A stretch of 64,000 nucleotides of DNA from Belnapia sp. F-4-1 (GTDB taxonomy: Bacteria; Pseudomonadota; Alphaproteobacteria; Acetobacterales; Acetobacteraceae): the NCBI RefSeq assembly GCF_000802185.1, contig NZ_KN676113.1:5092028-5156027 (forward strand), given 5' to 3'. Within the stretch, counting starts at the first letter, position 1, and each line of letters starts with the position of its first letter. The translations under genes were made by a program, and so were the position numbers. Positions 43,136 through 51,483 of this stretch are shown in pieces. Under the pieces are notes generated by a model, which searched no databases, was not told the origin of the DNA, and saw only the letters and a list, made by a program, of their open reading frames with translations.

Positions 43136-43851
43136 GTGCCGGCACCGCTCTCGTCGTCAGCGCCCATTCGGCGGATTTCGTCTGGCGCGCGGGCGGTGCC
43201 ATTGCCCTCCATGCGGAGCGTGGCTGGCAGGTAACGGTCGTCTGCCTGTCCTTCGGCGAGCGGGGCGAGAGCGCCAAGCTCTGGCGCCAGCCGGGGATGA
43301 CGCTCGAGCGCGTCAAGGCGGAGCGCCGGGGCGAGGCGGAGCGCGCCGCCGCCGCGCTCGGCGTGCACGACCTGCAATTTTGGGATCTTGGCGACTATCC
43401 GCTGACGCTCACGCAGGAGAGCCTCTTTCGCCTCGCCGGTCTCTACCGGGCCCTCCGCCCCCGCTTCGTGCTGACGCACAGCAAGGCGGACCCCTACAAC
43501 CACGACCATCCGGCCACGACCGACTTCGCCCAGCATGCCCGCATCATCGCCCAGGCACATGGGCATGAGCCGGGCGTGCCGGTGATCGGCGCGCCGCCGG
43601 TCTTTCTGTTCGAGCCGCATCAGCCGGAGCAGTGCGCCTGGGCGCCCGACATGCTGCTCGACATCACGCCAGTCTGGGAGCGGAAGCTCGCCGCCATCCG
43701 CTGCATGGCGGGGCAGGAGCACCTCTGGGACTACTACACCCGCGTCGCGCTCCAGCGCGGCGCCCAGGCGGCGCGAAATTCCGAACGTGCCGTGACCTAT
43801 GGGGAGGGCTACCAGTCCGTCTTCCCGCATGTGGTGGAGAGCCTGGCCTGA
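43132..43851 (+). CDS. galB: PIG-L family protein, probable 4-oxalomesaconate hydratase (GalB-like)
   Basis: 239 aa LmbE/PIG-L fold. The N-terminal motif is [20 protein letters not shown] rather than the AHPDDE of deacetylases, and [40 protein letters not shown] and [13 protein letters not shown]-type ([13 protein letters not shown]) follow the GalB pattern known from Pseudomonas gallate degradation. GalB hydrates 4-oxalomesaconate to 4-carboxy-4-hydroxy-2-oxoadipate, a step of gallate and protocatechuate 4,5-cleavage. The start overlaps the ppa stop (ATGA). No other gene of that pathway is adjacent; an RraA-like aldolase that could take the product is at 25798. Identification rests on remembered motif similarity. 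Confidence 0.72.
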   Translation: MSAGTALVVSAHSADFVWRAGGAIALHAERGWQVTVVCLSFGERGESAKLWRQPGMTLERVKAERRGEAERAAAALGVHDLQFWDLGDYPLTLTQESLFRLAGLYRALRPRFVLTHSKADPYNHDHPATTDFAQHARIIAQAHGHEPGVPVIGAPPVFLFEPHQPEQCAWAPDMLLDITPVWERKLAAIRCMAGQEHLWDYYTRVALQRGAQAARNSERAVTYGEGYQSVFPHVVESLA

Positions 43852-43853
43852 CC

Positions 43854-45143
43854 TTGCCGCCTGCTTCCCCGCCTACTGGCGCCGACCCCGAGGCGCCGCT
43901 CCGCCGCGCGCTCGCCCGCCATCGCGCCATCGCCACCGGCCTGCTCGTCGGCATGGCGGGGCTGCTGGTGTTCGCCTACTGGCTGCCGCCCGGCTACTGG
44001 ACGGACATGCTCCAGGCCTCGGCCAAGGCCGGCGTCGTCGGCGGCATCGCCGACTGGTTCGCCGTCACCGCGCTGTTCCGCCGGCCGCTCGGCCTGCCGA
44101 TCCCGCATACGGCGATCATCCCCCGTCAGAAGGAAAGGCTGGGCCAGGGGCTCGGGCGCTTCGTCGCCAACCATGTCTTCACCGAGGCCGAGGTGCGGCG
44201 CGTGATCGGCCGGCTCGACCTCGCCGGCATCCTGCGCGGGGTGATGGCCGACCCGGCCGCCGCCCGCCCCACCGCCGAGGCGATCGCCGCCAGCCTGCCG
44301 AAGCTGCTGGCCAGCATCGAGGACGGCCGGGCGCGACGGCTGCTCGGTCGGCTGCTGCCGCGCATGGCGGGCGGGCCGGGCGGTGCGCGCATCCTCGCCC
44401 GGGCGCTGCGGACGCTGATGGCAGGGGGGCGGCACAACGAGGTCTTCGACCTCGCCATCGGCCAGCTCCGCATCATCCTTGCCAGCAAGGAGGACCAGCT
44501 GCGCGGCGCGATCGAGCAGCGCGTCCGGGCGGAGGGCGGGGCGCTGGTCGGCTGGCTGGCCGGGGCGGCGGTGGCGCGGCGCATCCTCACCACCGTCAAT
44601 GCCGAGCTGGCGCGGGTCGAGCCTTCCGACAGCGATCTGCGCGGCGCCTTCGAAGCCTGGCTTCAGAGCGAGATCGACAAGCTGGAGAGCGATCCGGAGC
44701 GGGCGGCTGCCGTGGGCCGGGCACTGCGCCAAGCCGTTTCCCACCCGACCGTCGCCGCCTGGATCGGCGATATCTGGGACCGGCTGAAGGCGGCGCTGAT
44801 CGCCGATGCCGGAAATCCGCAGGGGCGGACGGTGGCGCTGCTGGAGGCCGCCTTCGTCAATGCCGGCAGCCTGCTGGAGCAGGACCCGGCAGCGCGCGAC
44901 CGGCTGAACCGCGCGGCGGAAGGGCTGATCGCCACCATCCTGCCTTCCGCCCGGGCGCAGCTTGCCGGCTTCATCGCCCAGGTCGTCGCCGGCTGGGATA
45001 CGACGCAGGTGACGGAGAAGATCGAGCTGCGGGTCGGGCGCGACCTGCAATATGTGCGGATGAACGGGACTTTGGTCGGCTTCCTGGTCGGTGGCGCACT
45101 CTTCGCCCTGCTCACGGCGGCGTTCGGTCGGGTAACCTTCTGA
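43854..45143 (+). CDS. DUF445 family membrane protein
   Basis: 429 aa YjiN/DUF445 protein. One N-terminal membrane helix (AIATGLLVGMAGLLVFAYWL) is followed by the hallmark AGVVGGIADWFAVTALFRRPLG (in part) and IPHTAIIPRQKERLGQGLGR. A long helical region follows and a C-terminal membrane helix (GTLVGFLVGGALFALLTAAF), with VTEKIELRVGRDLQYVRMNG just before it, as usual in this family. Function is not established; probably an inner-membrane anchored envelope protein. TTG 43854 (two bases after the GalB stop) is used; CTG 43848 would overlap it. Confidence 0.86.
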   Translation: MPPASPPTGADPEAPLRRALARHRAIATGLLVGMAGLLVFAYWLPPGYWTDMLQASAKAGVVGGIADWFAVTALFRRPLGLPIPHTAIIPRQKERLGQGLGRFVANHVFTEAEVRRVIGRLDLAGILRGVMADPAAARPTAEAIAASLPKLLASIEDGRARRLLGRLLPRMAGGPGGARILARALRTLMAGGRHNEVFDLAIGQLRIILASKEDQLRGAIEQRVRAEGGALVGWLAGAAVARRILTTVNAELARVEPSDSDLRGAFEAWLQSEIDKLESDPERAAAVGRALRQAVSHPTVAAWIGDIWDRLKAALIADAGNPQGRTVALLEAAFVNAGSLLEQDPAARDRLNRAAEGLIATILPSARAQLAGFIAQVVAGWDTTQVTEKIELRVGRDLQYVRMNGTLVGFLVGGALFALLTAAFGRVTF

Positions 45144-45175
45144 TCCAGGCATACCGCCTGGTGCATCGCCCATGC

Positions 45176-45208
45176 GGTGCGGCTGCCGCACCGGGACCGG
45201 GACCGGGA
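45176..45208 (+). repeat. Hairpin and (CCGGGA)3 microrepeat
   Basis: GGTGCGG-CTG-CCGCACC (45176-45192), a seven-pair stem 33 bp after the DUF445 stop, runs into three tandem copies of CCGGGA (45191-45208). The stem may end the ppa-galB-DUF445 transcript. The hexamer array lies about 90 bp before the next ATG and could vary in copy number. Confidence 0.45.
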
Positions 45209-45297
45209 CTTCGACACCCTCGCCGAGCATCGCGGCCTGCCGGCCCAGCCCGTCTGGACCCCTTCCGCCGACGGGCGATGGGGGCCAGATTTCCTCC

Positions 45298-46332
45298 ATG
45301 ACCCTGCGCCTCGCCATCCTCGACCAATCGACCATTGCCTCCGGCCGCGGCGCCGATGCGGCGATCCGCGAGACGCTGGCCCTCGCCCGGCTGGCCGACG
45401 ACTGGGGCTATGGCCGCTACTGGCTGGCCGAGCATCACAACAGCCAGTCCCATGCCGGCTCGGCGCCGGAGATGCTGGTCGCCGCCATCGCGGCCACCAC
45501 CCACCGCATCCGGGTCGGCACGGCGGGGGTGATGCTGCCGCACTACTCGGCGCTGAAGGTCGCCGAGCAGTTCAAGGTGGCGGAGGCGATCGCGCCGGGG
45601 CGGATCGATCTCGGCCTTGGCCGGGCGCCGGGGAGCGATGGGCGGACGGCTTACGCCCTCAATCCGCAGGCCAATGAGGCGGCGGACCGCTTCCCGAACC
45701 AGGTGATGGACGTGCTCGGCTGGCTTGGCGACGGGTTGCCGGAAGGGCACCCGTTCCGCGCCGTCGCGGCCAACCCGCAGGTGCCGACGCGGCCGGAGGT
45801 GTGGATTCTCGGCTCCAGCGACTACGGGGCGCAGCTCGCGGCCTATCTGGGGCTGCCCTACTGCTTCGCGCATTTCATCTCGGATCGCGGGTCGGAGGGG
45901 GTGACGGCGCTCTACCGCGAGGGCTTCCGGCCGCAGCCGGGGCGACTCGGTGCGCCGCATTGCGCGCTCGGCGTCTTCGCCCTCACCGCGGATACGGAGG
46001 CGGAGGCCTGGCGGCTCTACAAGTCGCGCGAGCTCTGGCGGCTGTTCCGCGACACTGGCCGCTTCCCGCCGCTGCCGAGCGTCGAGGAGGCGGAGGCCTA
46101 TCCGTACAGCGAGGCGGAGCGGACGCATCTCGACCGCATCCGCGCCAAGGCGATCGTCGGCGCGCCGGAGCAGGTGAAGGCGAAGCTGGAGGCGCTGGCT
46201 GCGGCGCATGGCGCGCAGGAGGTGGCGGTGCTCAGCCCCTGCCACGACCCGGCGGCGCGGCAGCGGAGCTATCGCCTGCTCGCCGACGCCTTCGGGCTGA
46301 AGCCCGCCGCGGCCCCGCTCGCCGCCGGATAG
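45298..46332 (+). CDS. LLM-class flavin-dependent oxidoreductase (MsnO8-like)
   Basis: 344 aa luciferase-like monooxygenase. LRLAILDQSTIASGRG opens the first beta strand, with GYGRYWLAEHHNSQSHAGSA (substrate/FMN loop), RIRVGTAGVMLPHYSALKVA, RIDLGLGRAPGSDGRTA and the C-terminal IVGAPEQVKAKLEALAAAHG all typical of the MsnO8 subgroup. These use reduced flavin and oxygen, often in degrading or modifying organic compounds; substrate unknown. ATG 45298 has a weak upstream ribosome site. It converges on the next gene with a 7 bp gap. Confidence 0.88.
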   Translation: MTLRLAILDQSTIASGRGADAAIRETLALARLADDWGYGRYWLAEHHNSQSHAGSAPEMLVAAIAATTHRIRVGTAGVMLPHYSALKVAEQFKVAEAIAPGRIDLGLGRAPGSDGRTAYALNPQANEAADRFPNQVMDVLGWLGDGLPEGHPFRAVAANPQVPTRPEVWILGSSDYGAQLAAYLGLPYCFAHFISDRGSEGVTALYREGFRPQPGRLGAPHCALGVFALTADTEAEAWRLYKSRELWRLFRDTGRFPPLPSVEEAEAYPYSEAERTHLDRIRAKAIVGAPEQVKAKLEALAAAHGAQEVAVLSPCHDPAARQRSYRLLADAFGLKPAAAPLAAG

Positions 46333-46339
46333 GCCTGGG

Positions 46340-46687
46340 TCAACCGGGTGGGAAATCCAGGCTGCGGCTGTGGTGCCGGCGGCGATGCGGCCGGCGGTGG
46401 CGCCACCAGTCGAGCCCCGGCCCGATCGCCAGCAGCGGTGTCGTCGCCAGCATGGCCAGGGCGAAGCCGGCCGCCCAGAGCCTCGCCCCGAGCACGAAGC
46501 AAAGCGCCGAAAGCCCGGCCAGCCCGCCCACGGCGAAGCCGGTCAGCATCACCCAACCCAGGATCAGCCGGTGCCGCGGGCCAAGCCATTCCGGCGCCTC
46601 GCCCCTATCGGTGCGGGGGGTGCCGTCGCGCCCGACCTCGTAGAGGCGTGCGGGGTCGATGCGGAAGGGAAGCCGCTCGTCCGCCAT
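46340..46687 (-). CDS. Small two-helix membrane protein, unknown function
   Basis: 115 aa. A hydrophilic N-terminus (RLPFRIDPARLYEVGRDGTP) is followed by two membrane helices at residues ~42-64 (ILGWVMLTGFAVGGLAGLSAL...) and ~68-90, and a His/Arg-rich tail (WWRHRRPHRRRHHSR). I do not recognise a family. It is the last gene of a same-strand run with a second small membrane protein, NfeD and QmcA, so may be a membrane accessory of that group. Confidence 0.6.
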   Translation of the reverse strand: MADERLPFRIDPARLYEVGRDGTPRTDRGEAPEWLGPRHRLILGWVMLTGFAVGGLAGLSALCFVLGARLWAAGFALAMLATTPLLAIGPGLDWWRHRRPHRRRHHSRSLDFPPG

Positions 46688-46708
46688 CGATGCGGAGACG
46701 GAAATGGC

Positions 46709-47053
46709 TCAGCGCCGGATGACGACGAAGCGCACAGGCCCCGATCCGCCCCCCGGCGCGCCGGCCCGGCGCGCGCGCCGCACCCGCCACCAGAGCGAGA
46801 CGAAGGCGACCAGCCCCGCGCCGATCACCACCGGCAGCAGCAGCCCGACGAAGACCACGGCCAGCGCCACCAGCAGCAACCCGCCGGTGGCGAGCGTCAC
46901 CAGCAGGGCCAGCCCGCCGACACGGCCCAGCGCCCGGTCCAGCCAGGTTCGGCGCGGCGGGAGCGGGTCCCGGAACTCCCCTTCGGGCGTCATGTCGAGC
47001 ACGGGCGGGGATGGGTCCCGGCCAGGCGGGCCGGGGCGCCGAAAAGCGTCCAT
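46709..47053 (-). CDS. Small membrane protein, unknown function
   Basis: 114 aa. Pro/Arg-rich N-terminal half (RPGPPGRDPSPPVLDM...) and a long hydrophobic region at residues ~46-88 that can form two helices (GLALLVTLATGGLLLVALAV, VFVGLLLPVVIGAGLVAFVS), then a basic tail ending VRFVVIRR. No family recognised. It follows nfeD by 45 bp on the same strand. Confidence 0.58.
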   Translation of the reverse strand: MDAFRRPGPPGRDPSPPVLDMTPEGEFRDPLPPRRTWLDRALGRVGGLALLVTLATGGLLLVALAVVFVGLLLPVVIGAGLVAFVSLWWRVRRARRAGAPGGGSGPVRFVVIRR

Positions 47054-47098
47054 GGGGGAGATGTTGCCGCAACCCCGGCCCGGTTCAAGCCCGTCCCG

Positions 47099-47530
47099 CT
47101 ATTCCGGCCGCACGATCAGCGTGGTGCCCTCCACCGCCTCGACCCGGACGCGCAGCGGCCGCTCCGGCGCGCGGATCTCGAGCGGCAGCCGCGCCTGCCA
47201 TTCCGAATCGCCGATGCGGACGCGAAGCCCCGGACCTTCCGCCTCACCAAGCGGCAGGAGCATGCCGCTCCGCCCGACCAGGCCGGAGCTGGGCGTGTTC
47301 AGCGCTGGCGGCGGGGCGGCGCGGCGGAGCCGCAGCGAGAGCCAGATGCCGGCCCCGAGCAGCAGCAGGAAGACCGTCACCACCATCCCGAAGGAGAGCA
47401 CGGCCAGCAGCTGCAGGACGCCGGTGCCGAGAGCGGCGAGGCCGATCCAAACAAGGAAAACGCCGGGAATCGCCAGCTCCGCCAGCAGCAGCAGCAGCCC
47501 GGCGAGGATCCAGATCAGCCCCGGTTCCAC
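47099..47530 (-). CDS. NfeD family membrane protein
   Basis: 143 aa short NfeD. Two to three N-terminal membrane helices (LIWILAGLLLLLAELAIPGV is the diagnostic first helix) precede a soluble OB-fold domain (LVGRSGMLLPLG ... VEAVEGTTLIVRPE). NfeD proteins pair with SPFH/stomatin proteins in membrane microdomains and may control membrane quality. The start is GTG 47530, inside the 3' end of the SPFH gene (16-base overlap), so synthesis of the two is coupled. Confidence 0.88.
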   Translation of the reverse strand: MEPGLIWILAGLLLLLAELAIPGVFLVWIGLAALGTGVLQLLAVLSFGMVVTVFLLLLGAGIWLSLRLRRAAPPPALNTPSSGLVGRSGMLLPLGEAEGPGLRVRIGDSEWQARLPLEIRAPERPLRVRVEAVEGTTLIVRPE

Positions 47531-48471
47531 GGGCCGCTCCCCACCGGTGCCGGCCCGGAGGCGGGCGGGTTCTGCCGCAGCAACTCCATCGCCTGGGTGA
47601 TGCCGCCGGCCATCGCCGAGGCCTCCATCGGCACCACCACCAGCTTGCTGGCGGGGTTGGCGGCCAGCGCCTCGAAGGCCTTCACGTACTTGTCGGCGAT
47701 GAAGTAGCGCAGCGCATCACCGCCCGCCCCGGCCGCTGCGGCGGCGACCATCTCGGTGGCGCGAGCCTCGGCCTCGGCGAGGCGTTCGCGCGCCTCGGCA
47801 TCGCGCAACGCGGCCTGCTGCCGGCCCTCGGCCTGGAGGACGAGGGCCTGCTTCTCGCCCTCGGCGCGCTGGATGGCCGCCGCCCGGTCGCCCTCGGCCT
47901 TCATCACCGTGGCGCGGCGCTCGCGCTCGGCAGTCATCTGCAGGTTCATGGCGCGGACCAGGTTCTCCGGCGGCTCCACCTTGCGCAGCTCGACGCGGCT
48001 GACCTTCACGCCCCAGGGGTCGGTCGCGCCGTCGAGGATGGCGAGCAGGGAGGAGTTGATGCGCTCGCGCGAGGAGAGGGTGGCGTCGAGGTCCATCTCG
48101 CCGATGACGGCGCGGATATTGGTCATCGCCAGGGCATTCAACGCCTGCTGCAGGTTCTGCACCTGGTAGGCGGCCTTGGCCGGGTCCATCACGCGGTAAT
48201 AGACGATGCCGTCCACCACGACGGTCGCGTTGTCCTTGGTGATGACCGACTGCTCGGGGATGTCGAGCACCACCTCCTGCACGTTCAGCTTGTGGCCGAC
48301 CGCGTCGATGAAGGGGATGAGGAAGTTGAGCCCCGGCTGCAGCAGCCGGGTGAAGGCGCCGAAGCGCTCCACCGTCCAGACCTGGCCCTGCGGGACGGTG
48401 CGGATGCCGCGGGCGGCGGTGACGATGGCGAGCAGCAGGAGGACGATGAGGACGATCGTGGTGCCGGTCAT
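47515..48471 (-). CDS. SPFH/stomatin-like protein (QmcA family)
   Basis: 318 aa. An N-terminal membrane anchor (TTIVLIVLLLLAIVTAARGI) is followed by the SPFH domain (VPQGQVWTVERFGAFTRLLQ, GLNFLIPFIDAVGHKLNVQE, DNATVVVDGIVYYRVMDPAK) and the long coiled-coil flotillin-like region rich in Ala/Glu/Arg (REERRATVMKAEGDRAAAIQ-type). These proteins oligomerise at the inner membrane and scaffold proteases or lipids. The ATG at 48471 has GGAG seven bases upstream. It overlaps nfeD. The gene is 28 bp downstream of the DUF2075 gene on the same strand. Confidence 0.92.
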   Translation of the reverse strand: MTGTTIVLIVLLLLAIVTAARGIRTVPQGQVWTVERFGAFTRLLQPGLNFLIPFIDAVGHKLNVQEVVLDIPEQSVITKDNATVVVDGIVYYRVMDPAKAAYQVQNLQQALNALAMTNIRAVIGEMDLDATLSSRERINSSLLAILDGATDPWGVKVSRVELRKVEPPENLVRAMNLQMTAERERRATVMKAEGDRAAAIQRAEGEKQALVLQAEGRQQAALRDAEARERLAEAEARATEMVAAAAAGAGGDALRYFIADKYVKAFEALAANPASKLVVVPMEASAMAGGITQAMELLRQNPPASGPAPVGSGPWNRG

Positions 48472-48499
48472 CCGGGAGCTCCGAAGGGGGGAGCGGCCA

Positions 48500-50497
48500 T
48501 CATAGCAGCGATGGCGCCGGGCGGGGCGGGGCCGGAAGTGGCAGCGGGCGGGCACCGCAGGCCAGGAGGTAGGCGGCGATGGCGTCCATCTCGGCGGCGG
48601 GGCGGGTGCGGTCGTGGAAGGGGTCGCCGATAGGGGAACCAGGTGGAACCCAGATGACGGTCTCGTAGCGGGCGCGGGTGAGCAGGACGCGGTAGGTGTT
48701 GCGAATGAAGAGGCGCTCCTCCGCGCCGCGCACGCGCTGCCAGCCAGCGCCGACGAAGCGACGCGGCCCCCAGCCGGACTCGCCGCGGATGAAGTCGCCG
48801 CCCCAGGCGAGGCCGACGGCATCCAGCTCGAGCCCCTGGCAATCATACTCCGTGGCGAAGGTCTCCAGCGCCTCGGAGCCGCGGATGTCCGGCCAGTGGT
48901 TCAGGAACCAGTCGGCCACATCCGCCACCTGGACGCCGAGCCCTTCCGCCCGCAGCCGCTTGGCGCCGGCCGAGGCGACCAGTCCCGCCCGGCGCAGCCC
49001 GCGGCAGAAGGTCCGCAAGGCGACCCGGGCCGCGTCGAGGTCGCGGGTGACATAGAAGGGCACGCCACCCGCTTCCGCTGCGATGCGCCAGGCAAGGTCA
49101 GATTCGTCCCGCAGCACAGCATCGACCCAGGGCGCGCCCGCGGCATCGCGCACGCTTCGCATCGGCACGGCAAGGTCGAGGTTGTCATCGATGGCGAGCC
49201 AGTCCGGCTGCCCCTCGGCGAGACGCTGCGCCGGCTCCGCTGCCTCCAGCACGCGTCGGGCGGCGACCGCGCGCCAGCGTGAATCGGCGGCGATCACCCG
49301 GCCCCACTCGGCCAGCCCGGCCTCGCCGGTGTTGATCTCCTGGCCGTTGCCGATCAGCGCCACGATCACCGACCAGTCGTGGTGGCGGCCCATGATCTCC
49401 AGTGCATGCGCCGGCTCGCTCATCGTGAGGCGGCTGGTGCGCCGCTGCGTGTCGCGCGTTGCCTGCCTGGCATCCCAGGCGCGCTGCGCTTCGTCGAAGA
49501 CGATGACGTGTTCGGGCGCCTCATGCGCGCGGTTGGTCACATGCTCATCGAGGAAGCGGTGGACGTTCTGCAACACGCGGCTGGCCTCGGCATGGGCCCG
49601 GCCGCGCGCCTTGCCGCCCATGGGCGCCGCATTCCGCGCCAGCGCCTCGCGCAGCACGCTCACCAACGGGACGTTGCCGGTGAGGAAGGCGGCGCCGTGC
49701 TCGCGCAGGGCGCCGAAGACGACGTTGAGGCCGCACAAAGTCTTGCCCGCCCCGGGGATGCCGGTGACGAAGACGACGCTGTGGGCCTTGTTCCGCCGGG
49801 CCGCCTCGATCGCCTGGCCGATCGCTGCCGTGGTGCGGGTGAGGTTCGGCGCATCCGCCCTCGCCTCAGCCAGTTCCGCGACCGAGTGGCGACGATAGAG
49901 CAGGGTCGCGGCTTCCAGCACCGTCGGCACCGGGCGATAGGGCGCCATCTCCCAGGCCGCGGGGCTGAGCGGCCGGGCCGGCGGGCCAATCGCCGCCAGT
50001 GCCTCGCGCAGCAACGGCCCGAGCGTCGCGCGGCTGGCCAGCAGCACCGGCGCCACGCCATGCCAGATCAGCGGCATCGCCTGCCGCGGCGGCAATGCCT
50101 CCGTCGCTACCAGTATCGGCAGGATCGGGTGGCTCCGGCTGCCGGCATGAAAGTCGTGCAGGTCAAGCGCATAATCCTCCGCCTGGCGCAGGTCGGCGGC
50201 AGCGTAGCTTCGGGCGCCATGCTTGAACTCGACGGAGACGACGGCCCGGTCGGTCAGCAATACCGCATCGGCCCGCTTCTCGAGCCGCATCAGGTCGAAC
50301 TCGAAGAGGATGCGCCAATCCGGGCCGCCATCCGCCAGCGCTTCGCCAAGGATCTGCGCCGCCGCCTCCCAAGCATGGCGCTGCGCCAGTTCCAGCGTGG
50401 CGAAGCGTCCGGCCTGGGCATAGGCGAGCCGTCGCGCTACCTCCTCGGGCGACAGTGTCCGGAACTCGCCGAGCGAGAGCGACAGCCAGGCCCTCAT
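48500..50497 (-). CDS. DUF2075 (Schlafen-group-like) DNA/RNA helicase with an N-terminal PD-(D/E)XK-like region
   Basis: 665 aa. The first ~130 residues contain a pattern fitting a PD-(D/E)XK nuclease core: E43 in a helix, D77 in EKRADAVLL, E90 and K92 in VVSVEFKHG, then Q105 in LRQAEDYALDL. The central P-loop ATPase has Walker A GIPGAGKT (246-253) and Walker B VIVFDEAQRAW (331-341). The C-terminal superfamily 1 motifs include EYDCQGLELDAVGLAWGGDF and a motif VI-like NTYRVLLTRARYETVIWVP. A nuclease-helicase of this sort could act in DNA repair or phage defence; neither is proved. ATG 50497 overlaps the EamA stop (ATGA). Confidence 0.82.
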   Translation of the reverse strand: MRAWLSLSLGEFRTLSPEEVARRLAYAQAGRFATLELAQRHAWEAAAQILGEALADGGPDWRILFEFDLMRLEKRADAVLLTDRAVVSVEFKHGARSYAAADLRQAEDYALDLHDFHAGSRSHPILPILVATEALPPRQAMPLIWHGVAPVLLASRATLGPLLREALAAIGPPARPLSPAAWEMAPYRPVPTVLEAATLLYRRHSVAELAEARADAPNLTRTTAAIGQAIEAARRNKAHSVVFVTGIPGAGKTLCGLNVVFGALREHGAAFLTGNVPLVSVLREALARNAAPMGGKARGRAHAEASRVLQNVHRFLDEHVTNRAHEAPEHVIVFDEAQRAWDARQATRDTQRRTSRLTMSEPAHALEIMGRHHDWSVIVALIGNGQEINTGEAGLAEWGRVIAADSRWRAVAARRVLEAAEPAQRLAEGQPDWLAIDDNLDLAVPMRSVRDAAGAPWVDAVLRDESDLAWRIAAEAGGVPFYVTRDLDAARVALRTFCRGLRRAGLVASAGAKRLRAEGLGVQVADVADWFLNHWPDIRGSEALETFATEYDCQGLELDAVGLAWGGDFIRGESGWGPRRFVGAGWQRVRGAEERLFIRNTYRVLLTRARYETVIWVPPGSPIGDPFHDRTRPAAEMDAIAAYLLACGARPLPLPAPPRPAPSLL

Positions 50498-51375
50498 GCC
50501 CGACCTCTCGGCCAGGTCGCTAGCAGCAGGCTCGCTCCCATCAGGACGAAGCCGAGCCCGTGCACGGCGGTGAACGCCTCTCCCAGCACCGCCACCGCCA
50601 CCAGCGAGGAGCTGGCCGGCAGGAAGGCGGTGAAGATTCCCGCCACCCCCGCCGGCACGCGCCTGAGGCCGGCATACCAGAGCAGCAGGCAGATCACGCT
50701 CGCCGTCAGGCTGTGGAAGACCAGCAGGCCGGCGAGGCGAGGCTCGGCCAGCGCGGCGAGCGCGCCGATCCCCGGCAGGGAGAGCGGCAGCAGCAGCGCC
50801 GCGCTGAAGGCCTGCATCCAGAGGCTCGCCGTCACCACCGGCACGGAGCCGGCGATGCGCTTGGCGAGCAGCACATAGGCCGCCTCCCCCAGCACCCCGC
50901 CGAAGACCAGCAGGTTGCCGAGCGCATGGCCAGCCCCACCGCCGCCGAGCCGGGCCAGGGTGATGGCCGCCATGCCGCCCGCAGCCAGCCCTGCCGCGGC
51001 CCATTGCCGGGGCGAGAGGCGCTCGCGCAGCCAGAACGCGCTGCCGAGCGCCACCACGGCCGGCAAGGTTGCCAGGACGAGGCCGCCTTCCAGCGCCGTG
51101 GTCAGCCGCAGGCCGGCCAACAGCCCGGCATTGTAAAGCGCGGTGCCGAAGAGGGCCTGGAGGGCGAGGTTGCGCAGCGCGGCCGGGCCGACCCGGACGC
51201 GCCCTTCCATCGCCCGCGCCAGCGGCCAGAGCACCAGGCAGGCGAGCAGACAGCGGAGGCAGGCGATCATCGGGATCGGCAGCGCCGCGGCCAGCAGCTT
51301 GGCGACGCCGACATTGGCGCCGACCAGCGCCATCGCGCCGGCCAGCTGGGCATAGGCAAGCAGCACCGGCGGCAA
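50494..51375 (-). CDS. EamA/DMT-superfamily transporter
   Basis: 293 aa, ten membrane helices as two EamA repeats. LAYAQLAGAMALVGANVGVA begins the first; ALFGTALYNAGLLAGLRLTT and LPAVVALGSAFWLRERLSPR mark its end; VFHSLTASVICLLLWYAGLR and FLPASSSLVAVAVLGEAFTA mark the second. Probably exports metabolites. The start is TTG 51375 with AGGGGGA directly upstream. Its stop overlaps the DUF2075 gene (ATGA), so two functionally unrelated proteins are made from one transcript. Divergent from the SBP at 51484. Confidence 0.85.
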   Translation of the reverse strand: MPPVLLAYAQLAGAMALVGANVGVAKLLAAALPIPMIACLRCLLACLVLWPLARAMEGRVRVGPAALRNLALQALFGTALYNAGLLAGLRLTTALEGGLVLATLPAVVALGSAFWLRERLSPRQWAAAGLAAGGMAAITLARLGGGGAGHALGNLLVFGGVLGEAAYVLLAKRIAGSVPVVTASLWMQAFSAALLLPLSLPGIGALAALAEPRLAGLLVFHSLTASVICLLLWYAGLRRVPAGVAGIFTAFLPASSSLVAVAVLGEAFTAVHGLGFVLMGASLLLATWPRGRA

Positions 51376-51483
51376 TCCCCCTTCCCTTCCGGCTCATAGC
51401 ATGGTGCTTGCGCACCGCATCGGGGGGTGCTTGCCTCCGCGCCGGAGACGCCGGTCCCCCATCCGCGCCGGGAGAGACCGCTT

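Noticed and set aside
43132-43851. Generic PIG-L N-acetylglucosamine deacetylase
   Set aside because: The zinc-site AHPDDE motif is replaced by AHSADF and the rest follows the GalB pattern.
47080-47100. tRNA-like GGTTCAAGCCC sequence
   Set aside because: No cloverleaf can be built around it; no acceptor or anticodon stem pairs, and it lies in a short spacer between membrane-protein genes.
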